Positions 33,072-42,202 of a stretch of DNA of 64,000 bases are shown here, piece by piece. The position numbers were made by a program, and so were the translations under genes. A model generated the notes under the pieces. The model worked only from the letters and a program-made list of their open reading frames with translations. It had not been told where the DNA came from and did no database searches. Numbering within the stretch: the first letter of the stretch is position 1; each line of letters begins with the position of its first letter. Origin of the DNA: Uliginosibacterium gangwonense (GTDB taxonomy: Bacteria > Pseudomonadota > Gammaproteobacteria > Burkholderiales > Rhodocyclaceae); the NCBI GenBank assembly GCA_005239635.1, contig SBBQ01000013.1:1-64000 (forward strand). The letters run 5' to 3'.

Positions 33072-33564
33072 CCGCATTCGCGATGCAGGAGTCAAGGCTC
33101 GTTTCGCCCTGATTGGAATCCCCGATCTAGAGAATCCAACATCGGTACAAGAGTCACAGCTTCGTGACTGGCACGATAGCGGAAAAGTCGAATGGTGGGG
33201 GTATTGCTCGGACATTCCTGCTGTTTTAACTATGGCGAGCATTGCTTGCCTGCCGACCTTCTACGGCGAAGGTGTCCCGAAGGCCTTGATTGAAGCGATG
33301 GCTAGTAGCCGGGCAATCGTGACTACGGACATACCTGGTTGCCGTGAACTGGTCGCAGGCGGGCGAAGCGGTATTCTGGTTCCGCCGCGCGATATACCTG
33401 CATTAAGTGCTGCACTAGAGTCTTTGATTCTTGATCCAGACCGATGCCGCCAGATGGGCACAGCCGGGAGATTGATGGTTGAACAATCTCTATCTCTGCA
33501 GCAAGTTCTCAAAGAGACCCTCACTCTCTATGAGGGTTTGGTACCGACGAAAGTGGCAGAGTGA
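33052..33564 (+). pseudogene. GT4 glycosyltransferase, N-terminally truncated
   Basis: The frame encodes the C-terminal half (~170 residues) of a family 4 glycosyltransferase: 'ARFALIGIPDLENPTSV', 'SIACLPTFYGEGVPKALIEA', 'IVTTDIPGCRELVAGGRSG'. The E-x7-E donor motif (EGVPKALIE) is intact but the acceptor-binding half is absent, and the GTG start used is at the joint. It overlaps the next gene by 4 bases, so it was once a normal member of the operon. Confidence 0.7.
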
Positions 33565-34520
33565 TGAGGATCGCAGTCACAGGTGCGAATGGTTTTGTTG
33601 GACATGCTTTAGTTCGAGAACTAGCAGCTAACAACCACCAGGTGCTGGCGTACGTGCGGCAGCCGGGGGACTTCGCTCGCATTGATGGCGTTGCTACGGT
33701 GGCTGCTCCCGAACTTGGCCAATACTCAGATTGGCAATTTCGGAATGAACTAGGCATTGATGTGCTTGTACATCTCGCAGCACGTGTGCATGTGATGCAG
33801 GATACTTCCGCCGATCCGTTATCGGAGTTCCGCAAGGTCAATGTGTCAGGGACAGTAAATCTGGCACGACAGGCTGCAGAAGCAGGAGTTAAGCGATTCA
33901 TCTTCCTAAGCTCCATCAAGGTAAACGGTGAGTTCACGGTCTCGGGTCGGACGTTCAGTGCATCAGATGAGCCTGCACCCTCAGATCCTTATGGCATCTC
34001 AAAGCTTGAGGCAGAGAATGAACTTCGACAAATTTCAAATCAGACCGGGATAGAGGTTGTGATCATCCGCCCTCCACTGGTGTACGGACCTGGTGTCAAA
34101 GCCAATTTCCAATCGATGATGCGCTGGCTGGCGCGAGGCGTCCCACTGCCAATGGCTGGAGCAACAGAAAACCGGCGAAGCCTGGTGGCTTTGGACAACC
34201 TGGTGGACTTGATTGTGACTTGCTTGCAGCATCCAGCAGCTGCGAATCAGACTTTCCTGGTGAGTGATGGTGAAGACCTTTCAACGGTACAACTGCTCAA
34301 GCGCATGGGCGTCGCAATGGGGCACCCCGCACACCTGTTTTACCTGCCGCCTGCACTCTTGAAGCTGGGGGAGGCCGTATTGAATAAGCCTGGCACATAT
34401 CAGCGCCTGTACGGTTCATTACAACTGGATATTGCCAAAACCCGTCAACTCTTGGGCTGGATCCCGCCGGTGTCTTTGGACGAAGGGCTGCGGCGTGCCG
34501 CTGAAGGTTTTCGCCCATGA
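33561..34520 (+). CDS. NAD-dependent epimerase/4-reductase, WbpV/WreQ-like
   Basis: A 319-residue short-chain dehydrogenase. 'RIAVTGANGFVGHALVREL' binds NAD(P), the 'DPYGISKLEAE' segment gives the Tyr-Lys pair, and 'FIFLSSIKVNG' supplies the Ser. Its order with the sugar transferase and WbpM-like dehydratase resembles the wbpV/wreQ sets that make UDP-QuiNAc (4-reduction of the 4-keto-6-deoxy-GlcNAc intermediate). A related 4-epimer such as FucNAc is possible. It overlaps the next gene by 4 bases. Confidence 0.78.
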   Translation: MMRIAVTGANGFVGHALVRELAANNHQVLAYVRQPGDFARIDGVATVAAPELGQYSDWQFRNELGIDVLVHLAARVHVMQDTSADPLSEFRKVNVSGTVNLARQAAEAGVKRFIFLSSIKVNGEFTVSGRTFSASDEPAPSDPYGISKLEAENELRQISNQTGIEVVIIRPPLVYGPGVKANFQSMMRWLARGVPLPMAGATENRRSLVALDNLVDLIVTCLQHPAAANQTFLVSDGEDLSTVQLLKRMGVAMGHPAHLFYLPPALLKLGEAVLNKPGTYQRLYGSLQLDIAKTRQLLGWIPPVSLDEGLRRAAEGFRP

Positions 34521-35077
34521 AGCGGTTGTTTGACTTGGTGTTGGTGTTGGTGGCTGTTGTGTTGCTTGCGCTGCCCATAATGTTTGTAACGCTAGCGGTA
34601 CGGCTAACTTCGCCAGGGCCAGCGCTTTATTGGAGCGCCAGGGTGGGCCGCAACAACCATATTTTCAAAATGCCCAAGTTCCGCAGCATGCGTGTCGACA
34701 CCCCTGCAGTGGCCACGCACCTACTACAGAACCCCGGCCAATGGCTGTCACCCATCGGCTCGTTTCTTCGCAAATCCAGCCTGGACGAGCTGCCGCAGTT
34801 GTGGAGCATCCTCAAAGGCGATATGAGTTTCGTAGGCCCTCGTCCAGCTCTTTTCAATCAAGATGACCTGATCGCTTTGCGTACCGATGCCGGTGTTCAC
34901 GAACTGGTGCCAGGCCTTACGGGTTGGGCGCAGGTTAACGGCAGGGATGAATTGCCGATTCCCGACAAGGTCAAATTGGATGCTGAATATCTCCAAAGAA
35001 GCTCGTTTTGGTTCGACCTAAAGATTTTGTGGCTGACGCTGCTGAAGGTCCTGCGTCGGGATGGGGTTTCCCACTAA
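34517..35077 (+). CDS. Initiating sugar-phosphate transferase (PglC/WreU-like)
   Basis: A 186-residue monotopic phosphoglycosyl transferase. One N-terminal membrane-embedded segment (residues ~5-28), then 'TSPGPALYWSARVGRNNHIFKMPKFRSM', 'SFLRKSSLDELPQLW' (the catalytic Asp-Glu pair) and 'GDMSFVGPRPAL'. It transfers the first sugar-1-phosphate to undecaprenyl phosphate. Given its neighbours, the first sugar is likely UDP-QuiNAc or a stereoisomer. It is a short form lacking the WbaP-type N-terminal membrane domains. Confidence 0.85.
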   Translation: MKRLFDLVLVLVAVVLLALPIMFVTLAVRLTSPGPALYWSARVGRNNHIFKMPKFRSMRVDTPAVATHLLQNPGQWLSPIGSFLRKSSLDELPQLWSILKGDMSFVGPRPALFNQDDLIALRTDAGVHELVPGLTGWAQVNGRDELPIPDKVKLDAEYLQRSSFWFDLKILWLTLLKVLRRDGVSH

Positions 35078-35101
35078 CCCGCCGAATTGACTGGAGTAAG
35101 A

Positions 35102-37042
35102 ATGCTCTTGCAAAACTTTGCGATGCCAATATTGGCTTTACCTCGATGGGCCAAGCGCTTTGTTGTCTTGGCGCTTGATACCGCCCTGTGCGTATTGACC
35201 GTCTGGTTGGCCTACTATCTTCGGCTCGGCGAATTAGTCGCTTTGTCTGGGAATGCTTTTTGGGCGGCAGTGACTTCCGTTGGCATTGCTTTGCCCATAT
35301 TTGTCGTGTCGGGCCTCTACCGCGCAATTTTTCGCTACAGCGGTTGGCCCGCATTGCTCGCAGTGGCACGCGCTGTAGGCGTTTACGGCTTGCTCTATGC
35401 ATCCGTGTTTACTGCAATTGGCGTTGCAGGGGTTCCACGTACAGTGGGGATTATCCAGCCAATTCTGCTCTTACTCTTCGTTGGCGCGTCTCGAGCCTTG
35501 GCGCGGATTTGGCTTGGCGAGCAGTACCATAGCATTCTCAGGCACGCTTCGCGCCCAAAGGTGCTGATATACGGTGCAGGCAAGACAGGCCGCCAGCTGG
35601 CGGTAGCCATGACTAATAGTCACGAAATGCAGGTGGCCGGCTTCTTGGACGACGATGATCGCCTACATGGGCACGTGCTCAACGGCCAGCACATCTACAA
35701 CCCCGCCGACTTAGATAGCCTGGCTTCTACGCTCAACATCAGCGACGTGTTGCTGGCTATGCCTAGCCTCTCACGTCGCCGCCGCAACGAGATTTTGGGC
35801 CAGATCCGTGTGGCAAAAGTAGCAGTCCGCACTCTACCGAGCGTGACAGATTTGGCGCAGGGTAAAGTCAGCATTTCAGATTTGCGCGAACTGGATATCG
35901 ATGATCTATTGGGCCGAGAGCCTGTTATGCCCAATCACATTTTATTGGCAATGAATGTGCACAACAAAGTTGTGATGGTGACTGGCGCTGGTGGTTCAAT
36001 CGGTAGTGAACTTTGTAGGCAGATTGTCTCGGTTGGCCCGAGTAAGTTACTGCTCATAGAGCAGAGTGAATTTGCCCTCTACGGAATTCATCAGGAGTTA
36101 GTAGAAAAGCTTGCTGGACATGATGTTGTATTAGTGCCGTTGTTGGCCTCAGTACAGGATAACGAACGCATGCGGGAAATTATGTCGACTTGGCACCCGC
36201 ATACGGTCTATCACGCTGCAGCCTATAAGCACGTGCCCCTTGTTGAGCACAACCCTGCCGCAGGAGTTAAAAACAATGTGCTAGGCACGTTACTTACGGC
36301 TCTAGCGGCAACAGAAAATGGCGTTTCCGACTTCGTTCTTGTCAGCACTGATAAGGCCGTTCGACCGACCAATATCATGGGTGCCAGCAAAAGACTGGCG
36401 GAAATGACACTTCAAGCAATTGCTGCCACCAACCCAGGCACCAAGTTCAGCATGGTCCGATTTGGTAACGTGCTGGGTTCCTCTGGGTCGGTGGTGCCGA
36501 AATTTAGACAACAGATTCGCGACGGAGGGCCGATTACACTGACGCACCCGGAAATCGTGCGCTACTTTATGACTATCCCCGAGGCTTCGCAGTTGGTGAT
36601 ACAAGCGGGGGCTATGGCCAAAGGTGGTGACGTGTTCGTGCTTGATATGGGTCAGTCGGTCAAGATCATGGATCTGGCCCACCGCATGATTGAACTCTCA
36701 GGCTTGACCTTGAAAAATGAACAAAATCCAGAGGGCGACATCGAGATTGCAATTACTGGCTTGCGTCCTGGTGAAAAACTTTACGAAGAACTCTTGATTG
36801 GTGACAACGCCAAGCCTACCCCGCACCCGCGCATCATGAAGGCCCATGAGGAATTTTTATCTTGGGAAGAATTGGAGCCAAAACTAAATGCGCTAGAAAT
36901 GGCGCTGAATATTAATGATGTTGGCGTCATCCGACGGATGATGGAGGGGCTCGTTGTAGGCTACATGCCAAACAATGAGATCGTTGATTGGGTTTATTTG
37001 GAGCAGGAAGCTGAAACGCAGACTCACAGTTTCGCTTTATAA
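35102..37042 (+). CDS. WbpM/FlaA1-type membrane UDP-GlcNAc 4,6-dehydratase
   Basis: I use ATG 35102 behind GGAG (a TTG at 35087 is also in frame), giving 646 residues. Four N-terminal membrane helices (~20-130) precede a CoA-binding-like Rossmann region ('KVLIYGAGKTGRQLAVAM') and the CapD-type dehydratase ('MVTGAGGSIGSELCRQI', 'YHAAAYKHVPLVE', 'STDKAVRPTNIMGASKR', 'RFGNVLGSSGSVVP'). It removes water from UDP-GlcNAc to give the 4-keto-6-deoxy sugar, feeding the upstream reductase. It ends the polysaccharide operon. Confidence 0.88.
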   Translation: MLLQNFAMPILALPRWAKRFVVLALDTALCVLTVWLAYYLRLGELVALSGNAFWAAVTSVGIALPIFVVSGLYRAIFRYSGWPALLAVARAVGVYGLLYASVFTAIGVAGVPRTVGIIQPILLLLFVGASRALARIWLGEQYHSILRHASRPKVLIYGAGKTGRQLAVAMTNSHEMQVAGFLDDDDRLHGHVLNGQHIYNPADLDSLASTLNISDVLLAMPSLSRRRRNEILGQIRVAKVAVRTLPSVTDLAQGKVSISDLRELDIDDLLGREPVMPNHILLAMNVHNKVVMVTGAGGSIGSELCRQIVSVGPSKLLLIEQSEFALYGIHQELVEKLAGHDVVLVPLLASVQDNERMREIMSTWHPHTVYHAAAYKHVPLVEHNPAAGVKNNVLGTLLTALAATENGVSDFVLVSTDKAVRPTNIMGASKRLAEMTLQAIAATNPGTKFSMVRFGNVLGSSGSVVPKFRQQIRDGGPITLTHPEIVRYFMTIPEASQLVIQAGAMAKGGDVFVLDMGQSVKIMDLAHRMIELSGLTLKNEQNPEGDIEIAITGLRPGEKLYEELLIGDNAKPTPHPRIMKAHEEFLSWEELEPKLNALEMALNINDVGVIRRMMEGLVVGYMPNNEIVDWVYLEQEAETQTHSFAL

Positions 37043-37306
37043 ATCCTAAATAAGTGTGTGGCTCCTCTATCGAATTCACGGCATCGGTGTGAGCAGCTAG
37101 CAAATTATGCGCCGCAGTTTTTGCGAATAATTAAAAATTCTTAGTGGTTCTCTAGTGTAATTTCTGTTTTGCACGTGTTGTTGTATCTATCGTCAGAATC
37201 GTTTTTCTGTTCGATGGAGCTTCGCTTGATACGCCGACTCTAGTGATCTACAGCGACGCGACGCTATTTAAATTACCGATCAAAAATAAGCCGAACACCT
37301 CTGACA

Positions 37307-38488
37307 ATGTTTATTCGACAAGCGCATTTTTTGAGTTGGCTGGCGTGTGCTGCAATCCTGTCGGGCTGCGCAACACAACCCGTCAAAACGCCTTCATCTA
37401 CCGAAGTTCCTGCCAAAACAGTTCGCACTGCCACCTGGAAAATTGTGGAGTGGGGTCAGCTTCCCGGTTGGAATGATACGGATGTCATGACATCGTTGCT
37501 TGCTCTGTCTCGCTCGTGTCAGGCTGCGGTGAAGCGAAATTCATTGTGGGCAAACGTATGTGACCAAGTGCCGCTTTTGTTAAATGCAGATGGTGTGGTG
37601 CAGCGAACATTTATACAAACGCAGCTGCAGCCTTTCCAAGTTCTGAATGCCGATGAAACTGATGAAGGTTTAGTGACGGGTTATTACGAGCCGATCATCA
37701 AGGCCAGCCAAGCGCGAGGCGGGGTGTATCAAACGCCAATTCATGGCGTGCCCGCAGATTTGTTAGTCGTGGACTTGGCGGGTCAGTATCCCGAGTTAAA
37801 AGGTATGCGACTCCGCGGTCGCGTGCAAGGTAACCGAGTCGTGCCATATGCAGATCGAGCTGAAATCACTACCGAAAATCGGACAGTGGCGCCGGTTTTG
37901 TATTGGGGTGCAGATGCGATCGAAGTCTTCTTTTTGCAAATACAGGGTTCGGGGCAGTTGCAATTGCCAAACGGCAAGAACGTGCGAATTAGTTTTGCAG
38001 AACAAAATGGCTGGCCGTATCGCTCAATTGGTCGTTGGTTAGTTGATCGCGGTGAGCTTAGGCTTGATCAGGCTTCTATGCAGGGCATCCAGTCGTGGGC
38101 GCGGTCGCACCCCGAACGATTGGCTGAATTGCTCAATGCTAATCCTAGCTATATTTTCTTTCGTGATTTGGGTGAGCCGGTCGCCGCACCGCCCGGTGCA
38201 ATGGGTGTGCCGCTGACAGATGGATATAGTTTGGCGGTTGATCAGCGGTCGATACCCTTGGGTGCGCCAGTATGGTTAGTGACAACACATCCCTCAACTG
38301 GGCTGCCAATGAATCGCTTGATGGTGGCGCAAGATACGGGTGGGGCAATTAAAGGCGGTGTCCGCGCTGATTTTTTCTGGGGATCAGGAGACCAGGCGGG
38401 AGAACATGCTGGCCGTATGAAACAAAAAGGACGTATGTGGATTCTGTTGCCAAAGGGTGCAACGCCTGAGGCTATGGTGTCTAAGTAA
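37307..38488 (+). CDS. mltA: Membrane-bound lytic transglycosylase A
   Basis: A 393-residue outer-membrane lipoprotein: signal peptide and lipobox 'LSGC' near residue 21. The MltA double-psi barrel ('LVTGYYEPIIKASQARGG', 'VFFLQIQGSGQLQLPNG') and the C-terminal 3D domain with the catalytic Asp ('MVAQDTGGAIKGGVRADFFWG') are intact. It cleaves peptidoglycan with 1,6-anhydro ring formation. The 264-bp region upstream (37043-37306) has no recognised signal. Confidence 0.9.
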   Translation: MFIRQAHFLSWLACAAILSGCATQPVKTPSSTEVPAKTVRTATWKIVEWGQLPGWNDTDVMTSLLALSRSCQAAVKRNSLWANVCDQVPLLLNADGVVQRTFIQTQLQPFQVLNADETDEGLVTGYYEPIIKASQARGGVYQTPIHGVPADLLVVDLAGQYPELKGMRLRGRVQGNRVVPYADRAEITTENRTVAPVLYWGADAIEVFFLQIQGSGQLQLPNGKNVRISFAEQNGWPYRSIGRWLVDRGELRLDQASMQGIQSWARSHPERLAELLNANPSYIFFRDLGEPVAAPPGAMGVPLTDGYSLAVDQRSIPLGAPVWLVTTHPSTGLPMNRLMVAQDTGGAIKGGVRADFFWGSGDQAGEHAGRMKQKGRMWILLPKGATPEAMVSK

Positions 38489-38528
38489 GCTTGGAAGTAC
38501 TTTATTTTGGTGCAAAACCTTAAGAATT

Positions 38529-38545
38529 GGCACTGTGTTGGTGCG
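38529..38545 (+). promoter_or_regulatory. NtrC-like box 1
   Basis: GGCACTGTGTTGGTGCG fits the 17-bp NtrC site (TGCACC-N5-GGTGCA) with three mismatches, all at the outer bases or the sixth. It lies 120 bases upstream of the ammonium transporter start. Confidence 0.45.
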
Positions 38546-38583
38546 ATTTTAAGCGCTTATTTTTGTAAGTAATTGATATTTAA

Positions 38584-38600
38584 TGCACCTATATTGTGCA
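38584..38600 (+). promoter_or_regulatory. NtrC-like box 2
   Basis: TGCACCTATATTGTGCA differs from TGCACC-N5-GGTGCA at one base. With box 1 it makes a pair about five helical turns apart, typical of NtrC-activated promoters. I did not find a matching sigma-54 -24/-12 element. Confidence 0.55.
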
Positions 38601-38648
38601 TAATTCTTGCTTGTTGCCTGTTTCTGGGTTGTGCTATTCGGAGACATT

Positions 38649-39851
38649 ATGGAACAAGTAAAAACATCAGCAGATGTGCTGTTCATACTGCTGGGCGCGA
38701 TCATGGTCTTGGCCATGCATGCAGGTTTTGCCTTTTTAGAACTGGGTACCGTTCGCCGAAAAAATCAGGTTAATGCACTCGTCAAAATCCTGAGTGATTT
38801 TTCAGTCTCAACATTGGCCTATTTCTTTGTTGGATACACCTTTGCATATGGCACCCATTTTTTAGGCAGTGCTCAAACGCTGGCTCAACAAAATGGCTAT
38901 GAGCTGACCAAGTTTTTCTTCCTGCTCACCTTTGCTGCAGCGATTCCTGCCATCGTCTCTGGTGGCATTGCCGAGCGTGCCAAATTTGGTCCGCAATTAC
39001 TCGCGACTGCATTGATTGTGAGTTTGGTGTATCCACTGTTTGAACGCATTGCATGGAACCAAGGCTTCGGTATTCAGGCTTGGTTATCTGCCAATTTTGG
39101 CGCTGAGTTTCACGACTTTGCGGGCTCCGTGGTTGTGCACGCCGTGGGCGGTTGGATTGGGCTGGTTGCAGTCGTGCTGCTCGGCGCGCGACGTGGGCGC
39201 TATACCAAAGATGGCATGATTGTTGGACATCCGCCGTCCTCAATTCCATTCTTGGCATTGGGTGCTTGGATCCTGACCGTGGGTTGGTTTGGCTTCAATG
39301 TGATGAGTGCACAAACGCTCGACAAAATTTCGGGCATCGTTGCAGTGAATTCTTTGATGGCGATGGTGGGTGGCACTCTAATGGCGCTGTTGGTTGGCCG
39401 TAACGACCCCGGCTTCGTTCATAACGGCCCGTTAGCCGGTTTGGTTGCAGTTTGCGCGGGTTCAGATGTGATGCATCCGATTGGCGCTCTCGTTACCGGT
39501 GGTGTGGCAGGCGCACTGTTTGTTTATATGTTCACGCTTACGCAAAACCGCTGGAAGATTGATGACGTGCTTGGCGTATGGCCATTGCACGGTCTGTGCG
39601 GTGCCTGGGGCGGCGTTGCAGCCGGAATTTTTGGCATGCAAGCGCTAGGTGGCTTGGGTGGTGTGAGCTTTATGTCACAGCTTGCGGGCACCGTAATAGG
39701 TATTGCAATTGCATTGCTCGGCGCGCTCATTGTTTACGGTGGTATTAAAAAGCTGCTGGGACTTAGATTGGATCAGGAAGAAGAATACGATGGCGCAGAT
39801 TTGTCCATCCATAAGATTTCTTCAACGCCCGAGAGCGAAACCAATTGGTGA
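38649..39851 (+). CDS. amtB: Ammonium transporter Amt
   Basis: ATG 38649 follows CGGAGA, giving 400 residues. A TTG at 38607 is in frame but would add 14 residues without support. Eleven or so helices. The twin pore His are in 'VVVHAVGGWIG' and 'WPLHGLCGAWGG', and 'FLELGTVRRKNQVNAL' is the Amt signature. It imports ammonium, likely under nitrogen control through the boxes upstream. No glnK is adjacent, unusual for amtB. A bidirectional terminator follows. Confidence 0.9.
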   Translation: MEQVKTSADVLFILLGAIMVLAMHAGFAFLELGTVRRKNQVNALVKILSDFSVSTLAYFFVGYTFAYGTHFLGSAQTLAQQNGYELTKFFFLLTFAAAIPAIVSGGIAERAKFGPQLLATALIVSLVYPLFERIAWNQGFGIQAWLSANFGAEFHDFAGSVVVHAVGGWIGLVAVVLLGARRGRYTKDGMIVGHPPSSIPFLALGAWILTVGWFGFNVMSAQTLDKISGIVAVNSLMAMVGGTLMALLVGRNDPGFVHNGPLAGLVAVCAGSDVMHPIGALVTGGVAGALFVYMFTLTQNRWKIDDVLGVWPLHGLCGAWGGVAAGIFGMQALGGLGGVSFMSQLAGTVIGIAIALLGALIVYGGIKKLLGLRLDQEEEYDGADLSIHKISSTPESETNW

Positions 39852-39876
39852 GCGATAACTGCTGATTGTGTTTGCC

Positions 39877-39908
39877 AATAAAAACGCCGGTCATGCCGGC
39901 GTTTTTAT
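39877..39908. terminator. Bidirectional terminator between amtB and dsbC
   Basis: AAAAACGCCGG and CCGGCGTTTTT form an 11-bp stem with a short loop, with A-rich 5' and T-rich 3' flanks, so it can stop transcription from both converging genes. Confidence 0.85.
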
Positions 39909-39989
39909 TGCATCGAAAGTTGTCGTGCGGCAAGTGGTATGCGTGCTACATCACCTTAGAAATGGATGTTTTCTGTTCAACGCCTTTCA

Positions 39990-40724
39990 TTATTTTGAAA
40001 TTGCGTTGAGCATTTTTTCGAGTTGCCCAACGGGTACCGCGCCATTGATGCGCTCGCCATTGGCAAAAATAAGTGCCGGTGTGCCTTGAATACGATACTT
40101 GCTAGCGACGCTCGCAATCTGACGCAGCGCAGAGGTGTCGCAAGACTTGCTTTCGTCTGGCGCCACATTGTTAATCATCCAATCTTGCCAGGCCTTGTTA
40201 CGATCTGTGGCGCACCAGAGCGCTTCTGCTCGCTTTTGTGAGGAGGGGCCTAGGACAGGCAGAATGAAAGTGTAAAGCGTCAAATCCGTCATGCCTTGCA
40301 TGTCTCGTGCGAGACGTTTGCAATAACTGCAATTAGGATCTTCAAAGGTAATGAGCATGCGCTTACCATTTCCTCGAACTTGTTTAAGTGCAAGGTTAAG
40401 TGGCAGGTCTTTAAGGTTGACGGCATTGATTTGGGCAAGACGTTGCTGCGTCAAATTGACTCTGGTTTGGGTTTCAATCAAGTCGCCAAACATCACAAAA
40501 CTGACTTTTTCATCCGTATAAGCGATGTCATCGCCATTGCGCAGCTCGTATAAGCCAATGGGCAATTTGCGCACGCTTTCAATACGGTAATCGGGCCCAA
40601 AAAAGGCCTGTGCCGCCTTTTTCACCGAGGCTTCATCGGCCCACGCTGTTGAAGCACCGAGTATGCAAAGGGTTAGCGTCGTGATGAGGCGTGCTGCATG
40701 GTGATGAAAATAATGTGCTGCCAT
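39990..40724 (-). CDS. dsbC: Disulfide isomerase DsbC
   Basis: A 244-residue periplasmic protein with a signal peptide (cleavage near residue 29, 'AWAD'). The N-terminal dimerisation domain ('ESVRKLPIGLYELRNG') and thioredoxin domain with Cys132-Ser-Tyr-Cys135 ('DPNCSYCKRL') are present, as is the cis-Pro in 'IQGTPALIFANG'. It corrects non-native disulfides with DsbD. Length and order match Burkholderiales DsbC. Confidence 0.9.
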   Translation of the reverse strand: MAAHYFHHHAARLITTLTLCILGASTAWADEASVKKAAQAFFGPDYRIESVRKLPIGLYELRNGDDIAYTDEKVSFVMFGDLIETQTRVNLTQQRLAQINAVNLKDLPLNLALKQVRGNGKRMLITFEDPNCSYCKRLARDMQGMTDLTLYTFILPVLGPSSQKRAEALWCATDRNKAWQDWMINNVAPDESKSCDTSALRQIASVASKYRIQGTPALIFANGERINGAVPVGQLEKMLNAISK

Positions 40725-40756
40725 GATGTTCTCCGAAATTCATTGCCTGACGATAT

Positions 40757-41950
40757 TTAGCGCGGCATCGGGCCAAGTGCTGCATATCGTGCCAACAGGC
40801 TACGCGCAAACGGTAGCGCGTTGGTAAGTGTCATGCCCCAGTTACGCAGCCTGGCCACGGGAGTGGATGAATGCTGAAATAATCGCTGCAATCCGTGCGT
40901 GGCCATCTGCAAGGTTGAGACTTCTTCTCTGCGCTTTCGTTCATATTTGCGCAAAATCCGAAGGTCGCCTAAATCGGCAGCAGGTGGGGCCTCGCGTAAA
41001 ACTTCGGCCAGTACGGCCGCATCTTGAAAGCCGAGGTTAATGCCGTGCCCGGAGAGCGGATGAATGGCGTGCGCTGCATCGCCAATGAGCGCTATGCGCG
41101 AAGAAATGGTGCGAGGTACGCGCATCAGGCGTAAGGGAAATGCGGCGGGTGGTGTGATTAAATTTAGCTTGCCTAAACGGTGTGCGCCGACAGATGCAAC
41201 GCGTTCACATAGTTCTTCGGCTGTGAGTTTGGTGAGCTGCTCTGCGTGGGCTTCTTGTGTTGACCACACCATCGAGAAGCGGTGCCCTGGCAGAGGCAGC
41301 CACGCCAGCACGCCATCATCACGAAACCATTGCCATGCGGTGCCATGGTGCGGAAGCTCTGTTTCAAAGTTCGCGACTACCCCCATCTCATGATAAGGCG
41401 TAGTGGTGGCATCAAGCCCTGCCTGTTCGCGTACCCATGATTTTGCGCCGTCTGCTGCCACTAGCAAGCGGGCGTGTATGGCTCGGCCATCTTGCAACTG
41501 AAGCGTGACACCATCGTCAGCTACTTGAAGACTGGCGGGTGTGGCCGGGCATAGTAAGTCTAAATTGGGTTGGCGCTTGATTGTTTGCCAAAGCTCGTCT
41601 TGCATCAAGCCGCTTTCAATAATCCAGGCCAGTTCATCCAGCCCTGCATCGTAAGCAGAAAATGCGAGGCGGCCGTCAGCGTCGCCAAAAATTTCCATGC
41701 GCTGAACAGCGCTTAATCTTTCCGCGTTTAAGTGTTGCCAAACGCCGAGATCATTTAGAAAGCGTTGATTAACAGGACTAATAGCGTAAACACGGGCATC
41801 CCACGTGTCTGGGGTGTGTGCGGGTGCTATCGGTGCGCGCGCCTCAATGAGCGCAATGCGCAAAGAAGTGCTACGAAGCGCCGTGGCCAGTGCGGTGCCA
41901 GCCAAGCCACCGCCCACAATGATTAGATCGACATCCAGTTGCTTGCTCAT
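40757..41950 (-). CDS. UbiH/UbiF/VisC-family ubiquinone hydroxylase
   Basis: Starting at ATG 41950 the FAD-dependent monooxygenase is 397 residues. 'LIIVGGGLAGTALATAL' binds ADP, 'LLVAADGAKSWVREQAG' is the DG motif, and 'IALIGDAAHAIHPLSGHGINLGFQDA' is the FAD-ribityl GD motif. The family hydroxylates ubiquinone precursors. Which ring position cannot be told. The frame runs to 42082 in the tRNA promoter region, so the downstream ATG is preferred. It is separated from dsbC by 32 bases on the same strand. Confidence 0.82.
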   Translation of the reverse strand: MSKQLDVDLIIVGGGLAGTALATALRSTSLRIALIEARAPIAPAHTPDTWDARVYAISPVNQRFLNDLGVWQHLNAERLSAVQRMEIFGDADGRLAFSAYDAGLDELAWIIESGLMQDELWQTIKRQPNLDLLCPATPASLQVADDGVTLQLQDGRAIHARLLVAADGAKSWVREQAGLDATTTPYHEMGVVANFETELPHHGTAWQWFRDDGVLAWLPLPGHRFSMVWSTQEAHAEQLTKLTAEELCERVASVGAHRLGKLNLITPPAAFPLRLMRVPRTISSRIALIGDAAHAIHPLSGHGINLGFQDAAVLAEVLREAPPAADLGDLRILRKYERKRREEVSTLQMATHGLQRLFQHSSTPVARLRNWGMTLTNALPFARSLLARYAALGPMPR

Positions 41951-42065
41951 GCGCGCTATGTATTGCAATCGTTCTACGGGGGCATGCGCGGATTTGCCAA
42001 GTGGCCGCGCGCATTTCACTAAGCCGCCCATTGTCGTGGCTGAAAACAGAGTTGGCAAGGTTGCC

Positions 42066-42095
42066 TTGACAAAATAGGGCAAAAATCGAGATAAT
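42066..42095 (+). promoter_or_regulatory. Strong tRNA promoter
   Basis: TTGACA (42066-42071) and GATAAT (42090-42095) are 18 bases apart. A GC-rich discriminator (TCCGCCCC) follows, typical of promoters controlled by ppGpp in stringent response. The tRNA begins about 24 bases after the -10. Confidence 0.85.
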
Positions 42096-42118
42096 TCCGC
42101 CCCTTAGCAGTTTTAAGT

Positions 42119-42195
42119 GGTGATGTAGCTCAGATGGTTAGAGCGACGGATTCATAATCCGTAGGTCGGCGGTTCAATTCCGCCCATCACCACCA
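42119..42195 (+). tRNA. tRNA with CAU anticodon (elongator Met, or Ile2)
   Basis: A full 77-base cloverleaf: acceptor GGTGATG/CATCACC with discriminator A and encoded CCA (42193-42195); anticodon arm ACGGA-TTCATAA-TCCGT with CAT at 42153-42155; D arm GCTC/GAGC; T arm GGCGG-TTCAATT-CCGCC. It begins with a paired G so is not the initiator. The elongator Met versus lysidine-modified Ile2 decision cannot be made with certainty by eye. Confidence 0.93.
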
Positions 42196-42202
42196 TCAAT
42201 TC

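Noticed and set aside
38528-38545. Possible sigma-54 promoter (TGGCAC...) before amtB
   Set aside because: The spacing between the GG and GC elements does not give the fixed 10 bases; the sequence fits an NtrC box better.
38607-38648. TTG start for the ammonium transporter
   Set aside because: It adds 14 residues without a ribosome site, while ATG 38649 has GGAGA upstream.
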